Assembly: GCA_964483085.1 (NCBI GenBank)
Contig: CAYZZX010000023.1
Span: 1-22,843, forward strand
Direction: 5' to 3'
DNA: 22,843 nucleotides
Source of the DNA: JALHFZ01 sp964483085
GTDB taxonomy: Bacteria > Synergistota > Synergistia > Synergistales > Aminobacteriaceae
Part shown: positions 16,804 through 22,843 of the stretch, one piece after another
How positions within the stretch are numbered: the stretch's first letter is position 1
Layout: the number at the start of each line of letters is the position of its first letter
Made by a program: the position numbers and the translations under genes
The notes under the pieces: generated by a model
What the model was told of the DNA's origin: nothing
Seen by the model: only the letters and a program-made list of their open reading frames with translations
Databases searched by the model: none

Positions 16804-16811
16804 TCTCCTTT
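16804..16811 (-). promoter_or_regulatory. Ribosome binding site fixing the speE start
   Basis: AAAGGAGA on the minus strand, 7 nt before the GTG at 16796. No comparable site precedes the upstream ATG at 16841. Confidence 0.75.
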
Positions 16812-16825
16812 CAGGGAAATAGAAA

Positions 16826-16854
16826 GGGAGGACAGTCTCACTTCCTGTCCTCCC
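16826..16854 (-). terminator. Hairpin between the decarboxylase gene and speE, possible attenuator
   Basis: On the minus strand GGGAGGACAG and CTGTCCTCCC form a perfect 10-bp stem over a 9-nt loop, followed by TTTCTATTT. It looks like a weak intrinsic terminator placed inside the operon and could lower speE-arcC expression relative to the decarboxylase. It ends 15 bp before the speE ribosome binding site. Confidence 0.65.
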
Positions 16855-16884
16855 GGTGACTGTTCTGATCAGAGTATAGTGCTT

Positions 16885-18066
16885 TTACTTCTCTTCATCA
16901 AGCACGTAGGCCCGGAGAGGGGGGAAGCCGTTGAAGCAGATTGAGGAGTAGCTCTGAGTATAGGCTCCGGTGGTGAAGAAATAGAGCCGGTCGCCGTCGA
17001 CGAGGGAATCGGGAAGTTTGTACTTTTCGTCCTCGTAGAGAATATCCATGCTGTCGCAGGTAGGCCCGGCGAGGATGGTCTCCTGTACAGGCCCGGTCTT
17101 TTCCGAGTAGATGGGGTATTTAATGGATTCGTCGAGGGTCTCGATAAGGCCGCCGAACTTTCCAACGTCGAGATATATCCAGCTGTACTGATTCGCATCA
17201 GATTTTCTCGAGATGAGCACGATCTCCGTGACGAGAATTCCCGCGTCTCCCGCCAGAGAGCGCCCTGGCTCGACGATCACCTCAGGCATATTGTCGCCGA
17301 AATCCTCCCTGAGGAAGCGAGTGATTTCAGAGCCGTACAGGGAGGTTTTCTGGGTGGGAGAGATATAGTCCGCCGGAAATCCTCCGCCGAGGTTGATCAT
17401 CTGAAGCTGAATGCCTTCCTTCGCGGCCGAGTCGAAAAGATACTTGCAGGTGGAGATGGCGTGGTCCCACTGGCCGATGTCCCGCTGCTGGGAGCCCACG
17501 TGGAAGGAGATTCCGTAGGGCTTGAGTCCCAGTTCGGGAGCCTTCAGAATGAGGTAGAAAATCGTATCGGGGTGAGCGCCGAACTTCCGTGAGAGAGGCC
17601 AGTCAGCTCCGCTCCCGTCAGTGAGAATGCGGAAGAATACCTTTGACCCGGGGGCGTTCTTCCCGATCTTTTCGAGGTCTCCCTCGGAATCCGTGGCGAA
17701 GAGCCTTACGCCTTTCGAATAAGCGTAGGCGATGTCCTTTGCTTTCTTTATGGTATTTCCATAGCTGATCCTGTCCGGTGAGGCGCCGAGGGAAAGTATA
17801 AAGTCCAGCTCATAGACTGAGGCTATGTCGAAAGAACTCCCTTTTTCAATGAGCAGGCGAATGACCGCCTCGTTGGGGTTGGCCTTGACCGCATAGTAAA
17901 TTTTTGCGAAGGGCAGGGTGCCGAGAAGTTCATCGTATTTCTGTCCGATCTTTTCGAGGTCAATGACAAGAAAGGGTGTCTCTTTGTCTGCCGCGAACTC
18001 TTTGATTCGCGCGAACCGCTCGGGAGCGATATACCTCTCAAGGTCGAACTGGTACTCGTTTTCCAT
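16885..18066 (-). CDS. PLP-dependent ornithine/lysine decarboxylase, fold III
   Basis: Decarboxylates ornithine to putrescine and perhaps lysine to cadaverine. The 393 residues belong to the alanine-racemase-fold decarboxylases related to eukaryotic ODC and the Selenomonas lysine/ornithine decarboxylase. The PLP lysine is Lys61 in YYAVKANPN. The phosphate-binding glycines are in NLGGGFP, EPGR binds cofactor phosphate, Cys337 in GPTCDSMD is the active-site cysteine from the partner chain, and TTGAYT is near the C-terminus. ATG 18066 is chosen because GGAGGT lies 6 nt upstream and the family start fits; the frame could extend to 18225 but with non-homologous sequence. It is the first gene of the group with speE and arcC. 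Which amino acid it prefers cannot be told from these motifs. Confidence 0.92.
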   Translation of the reverse strand: MENEYQFDLERYIAPERFARIKEFAADKETPFLVIDLEKIGQKYDELLGTLPFAKIYYAVKANPNEAVIRLLIEKGSSFDIASVYELDFILSLGASPDRISYGNTIKKAKDIAYAYSKGVRLFATDSEGDLEKIGKNAPGSKVFFRILTDGSGADWPLSRKFGAHPDTIFYLILKAPELGLKPYGISFHVGSQQRDIGQWDHAISTCKYLFDSAAKEGIQLQMINLGGGFPADYISPTQKTSLYGSEITRFLREDFGDNMPEVIVEPGRSLAGDAGILVTEIVLISRKSDANQYSWIYLDVGKFGGLIETLDESIKYPIYSEKTGPVQETILAGPTCDSMDILYEDEKYKLPDSLVDGDRLYFFTTGAYTQSYSSICFNGFPPLRAYVLDEEK

Positions 18067-18352
18067 ATCTTTACCTCCAGATGATAAGAGTGTGAAACCT
18101 GATGCAGTGTAAGGCCTCAGAGGGGGAAATGCAAGAAGAAAACCATGAAAAATTGTAACAAGTTCTTTTCTTCTCCCGTGGGAGAAAAATAGTTTTTCCT
18201 TTGTATCTCTGCCTGGCTGGAGCAAGCCCGGCGGTGTCTCCGCCAGAAAATATCGGGGAAATTACGGAGAGGATTTTTCGGTACCCGGGGGTTTTTCCAT
18301 GTTAAAATCAATGCTGTTTTTGAATTAAGGGTCTTTTTTAAGGAGGAACTGC
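18067..18352. other. Divergent intergenic region (286 bp)
   Basis: It holds the leaders of the decarboxylase (left) and the L,D-transpeptidase (right). Visible are ribosome binding sites at both ends (GGAGGT on -, 18073-18078; AAGGAGGA on +, just before 18353), a weak minus promoter (separate entry), a small hairpin GGCGG-TGTCT-CCGCC at 18230-18244, and a TTCTCC/GGAGAA inverted repeat near 18170-18185. I do not recognise a riboswitch. A TAAAAT at 18303-18308 could be a -10 for the + gene, but no -35 fits. Confidence 0.5.
18106..18134 (-). promoter_or_regulatory. Weak candidate promoter of the decarboxylase operon
   Basis: On the minus strand TTGCAT (18134-18129), a 17-bp spacer and TACACT (18111-18106), 39 bp before the start codon. 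Spacing is right but both boxes depart from consensus. Confidence 0.3.
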
Positions 18353-18997
18353 ATGTTTTCAAAACTAAGAGAGTTACCGCTCTGGATGAAGGGTGCTGCG
18401 GCAGCCCTCGTTCTCTTTCTGCTCCTTTTCTCGGGATACAAGGGGTACCAGATGTATCAGGACCGCAGGGTTCCGGTGCCTGAGCCCGTACCGGCTCCGC
18501 AGCCTCCTGTTCCCAAACCTCTTCCTGAACCTGTTCCGCCGAGACCTTCGGAGCCCCTGCCTCCTCCCGTGCCGGAGGATGTACGGGCAAAGGATCTCTG
18601 GCTCCGTGTGGTGAAGAGTTCCTACCGCATGTATCTGTACCGGGGGAAAAATCTTGAGGCAACGTTTCCTGTAGCTATCGGCTTAAACGGCGGGCAGAAG
18701 CAGCGGGTGGGGGACAGTCGTACTCCAACGGGCAGCTTCACCGTGCAGCAGATACAGAATGCCCGATCGTGGACCTATGACTTCGGAGACGGAAAAGGAC
18801 CGACCCCGGGGGCCTACGGACCGTGGTTCATCCGGCTGAAGACGCCTGGCTGGTCTGGAATAGGCATTCACGGCACCCACGCGCCCGACTCCATAGGAAC
18901 GATGATAACCCAGGGGTGTGTGCGGATGCACAATACTGATCTCGAAAAATTAAAACGCCTGGTCTATCCGGGCATGAAAGTGATTATCTCGGAATAG
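18353..18997 (+). CDS. L,D-transpeptidase (YkuD domain), membrane-anchored
   Basis: Envelope enzyme that forms 3-3 peptidoglycan crosslinks or attaches proteins to peptidoglycan. The 214 residues comprise a short N-terminus, one membrane segment (about 15-28, AAAALVLFLLLFSG), a proline-rich linker (about 40-75, repeated PEPVP and PPPVP units) and a YkuD domain (about 80-214). The catalytic region reads IGIHGTHAP (His173) and TQGCVRMHN with Cys189 and Arg191; the usual S-H-G-C is T-Q-G-C here. No cleavable signal is apparent, so it is probably an anchored protein with its domain outside the inner membrane. ATG 18353 follows AAGGAGGA. The next gene starts 11 bp later and is probably co-transcribed. 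Confidence 0.9.
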   Translation: MFSKLRELPLWMKGAAAALVLFLLLFSGYKGYQMYQDRRVPVPEPVPAPQPPVPKPLPEPVPPRPSEPLPPPVPEDVRAKDLWLRVVKSSYRMYLYRGKNLEATFPVAIGLNGGQKQRVGDSRTPTGSFTVQQIQNARSWTYDFGDGKGPTPGAYGPWFIRLKTPGWSGIGIHGTHAPDSIGTMITQGCVRMHNTDLEKLKRLVYPGMKVIISE

Positions 18998-19008
18998 GGG
19001 GAGCACCC

Positions 19009-19905
19009 ATGCGCTACGATATTCTGGACCTCAAGGTGAAAAAGGCAGGTTTTCGCAGATTTCTTTCCTCATGGATTCTTCGGGACGAGGAGAAGAACAG
19101 AACCTTTCTCGTGGATATAGGACCTTCTGTGAGCTGGCCTGTCGTGCGGGAGGCGGTGGAGACCCGGGGCGGAGGACGGATCGATGCCCTCCTTCTCACT
19201 CATGTGCATCTTGACCACGCCGGTGCCACGGCCCTTGCGGTGAAGGAGTACGGCTGTTCCGTTTCCGTGTCACCGAAGGGCAGACGACACCTTATCGACC
19301 CGGAGGATCTGTGGAAGGGGAGCGTAGATACTCTGGGAGAGACAGCCCTGCTGTACGGAAAGCCCGAGCCCGTTCCGGAAGAGGCGATTCTTCCCGAAGG
19401 AACTCTGCCGGAGGGGTTTCTCTCCGTCGAGACTCCCGGCCACGCCTCCCATCATCGCTCGTTTCTCTGCTGCGACGGCACGCTCTTCGCCGGAGAGGCT
19501 GCGGGCATCTTCCTCGAGGGGGAAGAGCCCTTTCCCTACCTTCGCCCCGCCACGCCCCCTCGTTTCTTTCCGGAGGTGACCCTGGCCTCCATCGACCGAA
19601 TGCTCGATCTCGGGGCGAAACGTATCTGTTATGCTCACTTCGGCGCTGCTGAAGGGGCCATGGAGATGCTCACCTTCGCGAAAGAACAGATTCTCTTCTG
19701 GAAAACGATCATCCTTGAACTGCTCCGCCGGGGAGTGCCTCCGTCTGATGAAGACCGTTTTTTTCAGGAGCTCCTCGAGAGGGACCCCTTTCTCGCGGCA
19801 TGGCGCCGTATGGAGCCTGATATGCAGGATCGGGAGCGGGAGTTCATCGGAAACAGCATCCAGGGGTTTCTCGGGGCCTTCGGACCCGGGAAACCGGGAA
19901 AGTAA
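19009..19905 (+). CDS. Metallo-beta-lactamase-fold hydrolase
   Basis: Cytosolic metal hydrolase of 298 residues with no signal peptide. The motif THVHLDHAG gives His65, His67, Asp69 and His70; a further ligand is in ETPGHASHH and a last His in YAHFG. The bridging aspartate usually seen in a GDSAG-like motif appears as Glu in LFAGEAAG. The C-terminal 80 residues are helical and extend beyond the core, as in the group of MBL proteins with C-terminal helical extension. The substrate is unknown. ATG 19009 follows GGGGGA, 11 bp after the L,D-transpeptidase stop. Its stop is two bases from the convergent neighbour's stop, with no terminator between. Confidence 0.82.
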   Translation: MRYDILDLKVKKAGFRRFLSSWILRDEEKNRTFLVDIGPSVSWPVVREAVETRGGGRIDALLLTHVHLDHAGATALAVKEYGCSVSVSPKGRRHLIDPEDLWKGSVDTLGETALLYGKPEPVPEEAILPEGTLPEGFLSVETPGHASHHRSFLCCDGTLFAGEAAGIFLEGEEPFPYLRPATPPRFFPEVTLASIDRMLDLGAKRICYAHFGAAEGAMEMLTFAKEQILFWKTIILELLRRGVPPSDEDRFFQELLERDPFLAAWRRMEPDMQDREREFIGNSIQGFLGAFGPGKPGK

Positions 19906-19907
19906 GA

Positions 19908-20714
19908 CTATTTTTTTGCCTGTTCTCCGGGAATCCCCCAGCTGTAGACTATTCCCGGGAAGGGTTCCGGAAGGATCCTGCTTGTGATAGTGATCGCTTC
20001 TTCGTCATAGTCTATGGAATGCAGTTTGAGGGGAAAGACAAACTTGCCAAGGTCGAGAAGAGGCTGAATCTCCGCCACTGCCCTGTCGGTGATGAACTTG
20101 GGGATATCCAGCCTGTTGACCCTGACGGAGTAGTCGTCCAGCCACACCTGCTGCATTTCGACGATCTTGAATTTACTGAAAATCTCTATCAGGATGTCCA
20201 GACGAAAGATGAACTGAGCGATGTAGTTTCCCCTCGCGTATATCCCCTCGGGATGGATGTCCACCTGGAGATTTCGCCAGCTGTCGTCATCTCCGAACTG
20301 CTTCTGAAGGAGATTCTCATTTAAATCGTGCTCAGTCAGCCGGGCGAAGGCATGGGCGTTCAGTACTTCCAGGGGTTCGATTTCTTTTTTACTCCACTCT
20401 TCCGGAGGGTTGAATTTCACCCCCACGGCGTCCATCCTGAGGGTGTCGATACGCACACCGCCGATGACACACCCTTTGAGATCGAGATAGATCTCCCGGA
20501 CGTTGCCCTCGTCGTCGGGCTGATCCGACAGGATCATGGTGATTTTTTCGGGCGTCAGCTCTCGAAGAAAATACTGTAGCAGCTGGGTACCCCTGTCTTC
20601 TACAGCTTTCTCTGCTCCGCTGCCGGAGCAGATCCCCTCCGTCGCGGGAAGAAGTACAAGGCAGAGCAGGGAAAATATCCAAAAACCTCGCAGGAATCTC
20701 CGTTTTTTTCTCAT
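19908..20714 (-). CDS. Exported protein of unknown function, DUF2993/LmeA-like
   Basis: 268 residues with a signal peptide (basic MRKKRRFLRG, then FWIFSLLCLVLLP and a likely cleavage within about residues 25-33). No proper lipobox is seen although a Cys is near. The mature part is a series of beta-strand-like segments (CVIGGVRIDTLRMDAVGVKF, LQVDIHPEGIYARGNYIAQF, VWLDDYSVRVNRLDIPKFIT) as in the DUF2993/LmeA phospholipid-binding proteins; that assignment is from pattern only. ATG 20714 follows AAGGAGGAG. It lies 27 bp after the ABC-F gene and is probably in its operon. If the family call is right it acts in the periplasm on lipids. Confidence 0.72.
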   Translation of the reverse strand: MRKKRRFLRGFWIFSLLCLVLLPATEGICSGSGAEKAVEDRGTQLLQYFLRELTPEKITMILSDQPDDEGNVREIYLDLKGCVIGGVRIDTLRMDAVGVKFNPPEEWSKKEIEPLEVLNAHAFARLTEHDLNENLLQKQFGDDDSWRNLQVDIHPEGIYARGNYIAQFIFRLDILIEIFSKFKIVEMQQVWLDDYSVRVNRLDIPKFITDRAVAEIQPLLDLGKFVFPLKLHSIDYDEEAITITSRILPEPFPGIVYSWGIPGEQAKK

Positions 20715-20741
20715 TGATGAACTCCTCCTTTATCCACGGTT

Positions 20742-22676
20742 TCAGCCTGTTTTTTCAATATGGTTCATCTCGGATACCAAATCCTCCCAGAGCTGAAGCA
20801 GGTCCTCAAGCTCCCGGGAGGTTTCATTTCTTTCAATGAGAAGAGCGGAGGTCTTCGCCGAATCGGAGAGGAAAAGAGGGTCGGCGAGTTGGGTATCCCG
20901 CTGCTGCTGGAGGCTTTCGAGACTTTCGATCCGCTCCTCCAGGGGTTCCAGGCGATCGAGTACGATCTTTTTTCTACGGTACAGATCGTTCCGCCGTTCC
21001 GCCTCGATTCTTTTTTGTTCTCTCTGGTTCTCCTGGTCGTTTTTCTCGGATGGTCCCGTTTCCTGCGGAGGGAGAAAACTCTTCCGTTTTTCGATGAACT
21101 CCGAATAGTTCCCCGGATATTCACGAAGGGATCCCCGGGCGATTTCAACAACTTTCGTCGCAAGATTATCGAGAAAATACCGGTCATGGGAGACGATGAC
21201 GAGAGTTCCATCGTATTCCAGAAGGGCACGCTGGAAGAGATCTCTGGTCTGCATGTCGAGATGGTTGGTGGGCTCGTCAAGGATGAGAAAGTTTGCCTCC
21301 TCGAGGAGCAGCTTCAGAAGGGCCAGGCGAGATTTCTCCCCTCCCGAGAGGATCGAGACAGGCTTATGAATGTCCTCTCCCGAGAAGAGAAACGCTCCGA
21401 GGAGGTTCCGTTTATCCTGTTCGGTCCAGGCGGGGTTCCGGCTCGACAGGGTCTGCCAGACCGTACGGTCATAGTCGAGATTTTCGGATGACTCCTGGGA
21501 GTAGAACCCCAGGGTCACCTGGTGCCCGAGCCTGAGGGTGCCGGAGGAAAGGGGTTCTCTTCCCGCGAGAATCCGGGAGAGGGTCGACTTGCCCGCACCG
21601 TTTACACCGACGAGGGCGATCTTTTCACCCCTCTGTATGGTGAGGGAGGCGTTCTGAAAGACCGAATGATTGCCGTAGCGCTTCTCACCCTCCTCGAGAG
21701 TGAGCACCTCGAGGCCTGCCCGGGTGCAGGGAGGAAAACGGAAGGAGACTCGCTTGGATTCCTCCTCGATTTCCACGAGATTCATCTTCTCAAGACGTTT
21801 CACACGGCTCTGAACGGAGGATGCCTTCGAAGCCTTGTAGCGGAAGCGCCGGATAAAATCCTCCATCCGGGATATCTCCCCCTGTTGGAGCCGCCGGGTT
21901 TTTCGAAGTTCCTCGAGCCGACGTTCCCGCTCCTCGAGGTAGGCTGAGAAGTTTCCGCTGTAGAGGGTGATCTTTCCGTTGTAGAGCTCGGCTACGGAGG
22001 TGCAGAGCCTGTCAAGAAACCTTCTGTCGTGAGAGACGGCTACCATGATCCCCCGGAAGGCGGAGAGCCACCCCTCGAGCCACTCCATGCTCTCAGAATC
22101 GAGATGATTCGTGGGTTCGTCGAGAAGGAGAATATCCGGTGAGGAAAGCAACAGCCCCGCGAGGTGAATGCGCATCTTCCATCCGCCGGAAAAGGCCCCC
22201 GTAGACTTCGTCAGGTCATCGTCGGAGAAGCCAAGCCCTTTTAGAACTTTTCCAGCCATGGCGTCGAAGATATAGCCGTCGAGGGCCTCGTACCGTTTCA
22301 TAAGGGTATCGTGCAGGGCAACGGCACGGCCATGATCGGCTGAATCGGGAGGAAGGGATGCCATGCTGTCGGTGCAGAGGGACAGTTCGTCCTCAACGGC
22401 GGCAAGACCCGTCTTTTGGCGGAGAAAATCGAGAAGCTCCATATCCGGAAGCTCCATAAGATCCTGGGGAAGATAACCGATTTTTTCCTTTCTGCCAGTT
22501 TCGACGGTCCCCGAGTCGAGAGCGAAGCTGCTGGTGAGTGCCCTCAGTAGAGTGGTCTTTCCGGCACCGTTGCTGCCAACCAGACCGACCTTGCTCCCGG
22601 AGGGAACTGACCAGTTAAGGCCTGAAAAAAGAACTCGTTCACCGAATCGGTGAGAAACATTGGAAATACGGATCAC
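20742..22676 (-). CDS. ABC-F family ATPase
   Basis: Soluble protein with two ABC domains and no membrane segment, of the ribosome-associated ABC-F class. 644 residues. ABC1 has Walker A GSNGAGKTT (34-42), signature SGGWKMR and DEPTNHLD. An arginine/glutamate-rich helical linker follows (ERERRLEELRKTRRLQQGE and onwards). ABC2 has Walker A GVNGAGKST near 354-362, LSGGEKSRL and DEPTNHLDM. A C-terminal coiled coil (about 555-640) with many Glu, Arg and Gln recalls Uup/YdiF. The linker is the part that reaches the ribosomal peptidyl-transferase centre in relatives. The GTG start at 22676 follows GAGGAGGA. Subtype (Uup, YdiF or a resistance type) is not settled. The DUF2993-like gene follows on the same strand. 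Confidence 0.92.
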   Translation of the reverse strand: MIRISNVSHRFGERVLFSGLNWSVPSGSKVGLVGSNGAGKTTLLRALTSSFALDSGTVETGRKEKIGYLPQDLMELPDMELLDFLRQKTGLAAVEDELSLCTDSMASLPPDSADHGRAVALHDTLMKRYEALDGYIFDAMAGKVLKGLGFSDDDLTKSTGAFSGGWKMRIHLAGLLLSSPDILLLDEPTNHLDSESMEWLEGWLSAFRGIMVAVSHDRRFLDRLCTSVAELYNGKITLYSGNFSAYLEERERRLEELRKTRRLQQGEISRMEDFIRRFRYKASKASSVQSRVKRLEKMNLVEIEEESKRVSFRFPPCTRAGLEVLTLEEGEKRYGNHSVFQNASLTIQRGEKIALVGVNGAGKSTLSRILAGREPLSSGTLRLGHQVTLGFYSQESSENLDYDRTVWQTLSSRNPAWTEQDKRNLLGAFLFSGEDIHKPVSILSGGEKSRLALLKLLLEEANFLILDEPTNHLDMQTRDLFQRALLEYDGTLVIVSHDRYFLDNLATKVVEIARGSLREYPGNYSEFIEKRKSFLPPQETGPSEKNDQENQREQKRIEAERRNDLYRRKKIVLDRLEPLEERIESLESLQQQRDTQLADPLFLSDSAKTSALLIERNETSRELEDLLQLWEDLVSEMNHIEKTG

Positions 22677-22732
22677 CGGCGGGTATTCCTCCTCAAAAAA
22701 TAAAAAACATATTCGTTACAAATGGAAATCGT

Positions 22733-22761
22733 CTTATGAATAAGAAAAAATTCCTGATCAA
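22733..22761 (-). promoter_or_regulatory. Candidate promoter of the ABC-F gene
   Basis: On the minus strand TTGATC (22761-22756), 17 bp, CATAAG (22738-22733), 57 bp before the GTG start. Each box has four of six consensus bases. Confidence 0.35.
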
Positions 22762-22771
22762 TGATATCATT
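22760..22771. repeat. 12-bp perfect palindrome in the right-end spacer
   Basis: AATGATATCATT is its own reverse complement. TGATCA also occurs at 22755-22760 and 22798-22803. It is a possible operator between the divergent ABC-F gene and a gene that would start at 22819. No regulator is identified. Confidence 0.45.
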
Positions 22772-22818
22772 ATTTACTCTTTCTCGTGAAATATTGATGA
22801 TCAAAAGAGGTTTCTCGA

Positions 22819-22843
22819 GTGGAATCTTCAATCAAGCGGATGA
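22819..22843 (+). CDS. Possible start of a gene running off the window
   Basis: A GTG at 22819 opens a frame to the window end (eight codons, reading VESSIKRM with the first codon as Met). AAAGAGG lies about 8 nt upstream. It is too short to identify. A divergent arrangement with ABC-F and the palindromic spacer fits a regulator gene, but that is only inference. Confidence 0.3.

Noticed and set aside
16797..16841. ATG start for speE at 16841
   Set aside because: It would translate the Shine-Dalgarno and hairpin region; the GTG at 16796 has a good site and gives normal length.
15999..16859. 286-aa open frame on + opposite speE
   Set aside because: Antisense shadow; the minus strand codes a full spermidine synthase.
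18067..18225. N-terminal extension of the decarboxylase to 18225
   Set aside because: The 53 residues have no family similarity and include the ribosome binding site before ATG 18066.
18221..18244. Cobalamin- or other riboswitch in the decarboxylase leader
   Set aside because: Only a 5-bp hairpin and a few loosely similar bases; the conserved boxes of known riboswitches are missing.

Overview
The window is a gene-dense bacterial chromosome segment with high-GC codon use, short intergenic gaps, strong Shine-Dalgarno sites and sigma-70-type promoters. It carries 22 protein genes I can support (the first lacks only its start codon), one possible gene start at the right edge, and two tRNA genes. 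I see no mobile element, CRISPR array, rRNA or sign of recent transfer. The content (CtsR plus ClpC, a two-domain TrmD, an NhaC antiporter, polyamine genes with a carbamate kinase, an AbgA-like amidohydrolase) fits an anaerobic amino-acid fermenter, perhaps of the Synergistota. That placement is inferred from gene content and is not proven here.

Left part, 1-2891: the ribosome and tRNA maturation operon rpsP-khpA-rimM-trmD-rplS, tightly packed with overlaps at the khpA/rimM and rimM/trmD junctions. trmD carries a second methyltransferase domain. A tRNA-Leu with the uncommon anticodon AAG follows, with its own promoter and terminator.

3118-5480: a short, divergent ADP-forming acyl-CoA synthetase-like gene overlaps plsY by four bases. 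The protein keeps its ATP-grasp half but has lost the loop that carries the catalytic histidine. Because PlsY consumes acyl-phosphate, this pair may be an unusual acyl-phosphate supply for phospholipid synthesis. It is the most interesting hypothesis in the window.

5543-9579: a stress-protease operon, ctsR-clpC followed by a membrane-anchored ClpP/SppA-fold protease. A CtsR-like operator lies over the promoter. No mcsA or mcsB is present.

9606-12838: nhaC, a small two-TM protein of unknown role and transaldolase, linked by 4-bp overlaps. tRNA-Ala(GGC) follows with a consensus promoter and a terminator.

13056-18066: polyamine metabolism from both strands. speD and an AbgA-like hydrolase are on +. 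On - are an ornithine/lysine decarboxylase, speE and carbamate kinase. The two groups converge on a shared bidirectional terminator. The decarboxylase would supply putrescine (or cadaverine), SpeD the aminopropyl donor and SpeE spermidine. Carbamate kinase would recover ATP from carbamoyl phosphate, for example from arginine breakdown that also yields ornithine.

18353-22843: an L,D-transpeptidase with a metallo-beta-lactamase-fold hydrolase (+), converging on an exported protein of unknown function and an ABC-F ATPase (-). A palindrome-rich AT-rich spacer closes the window, with a possible new gene start at its end. No gene-free stretch exceeds 300 bases. The longest are 2849-3117 (terminator, then nothing firm) and 18067-18352 (leaders of two divergent genes).
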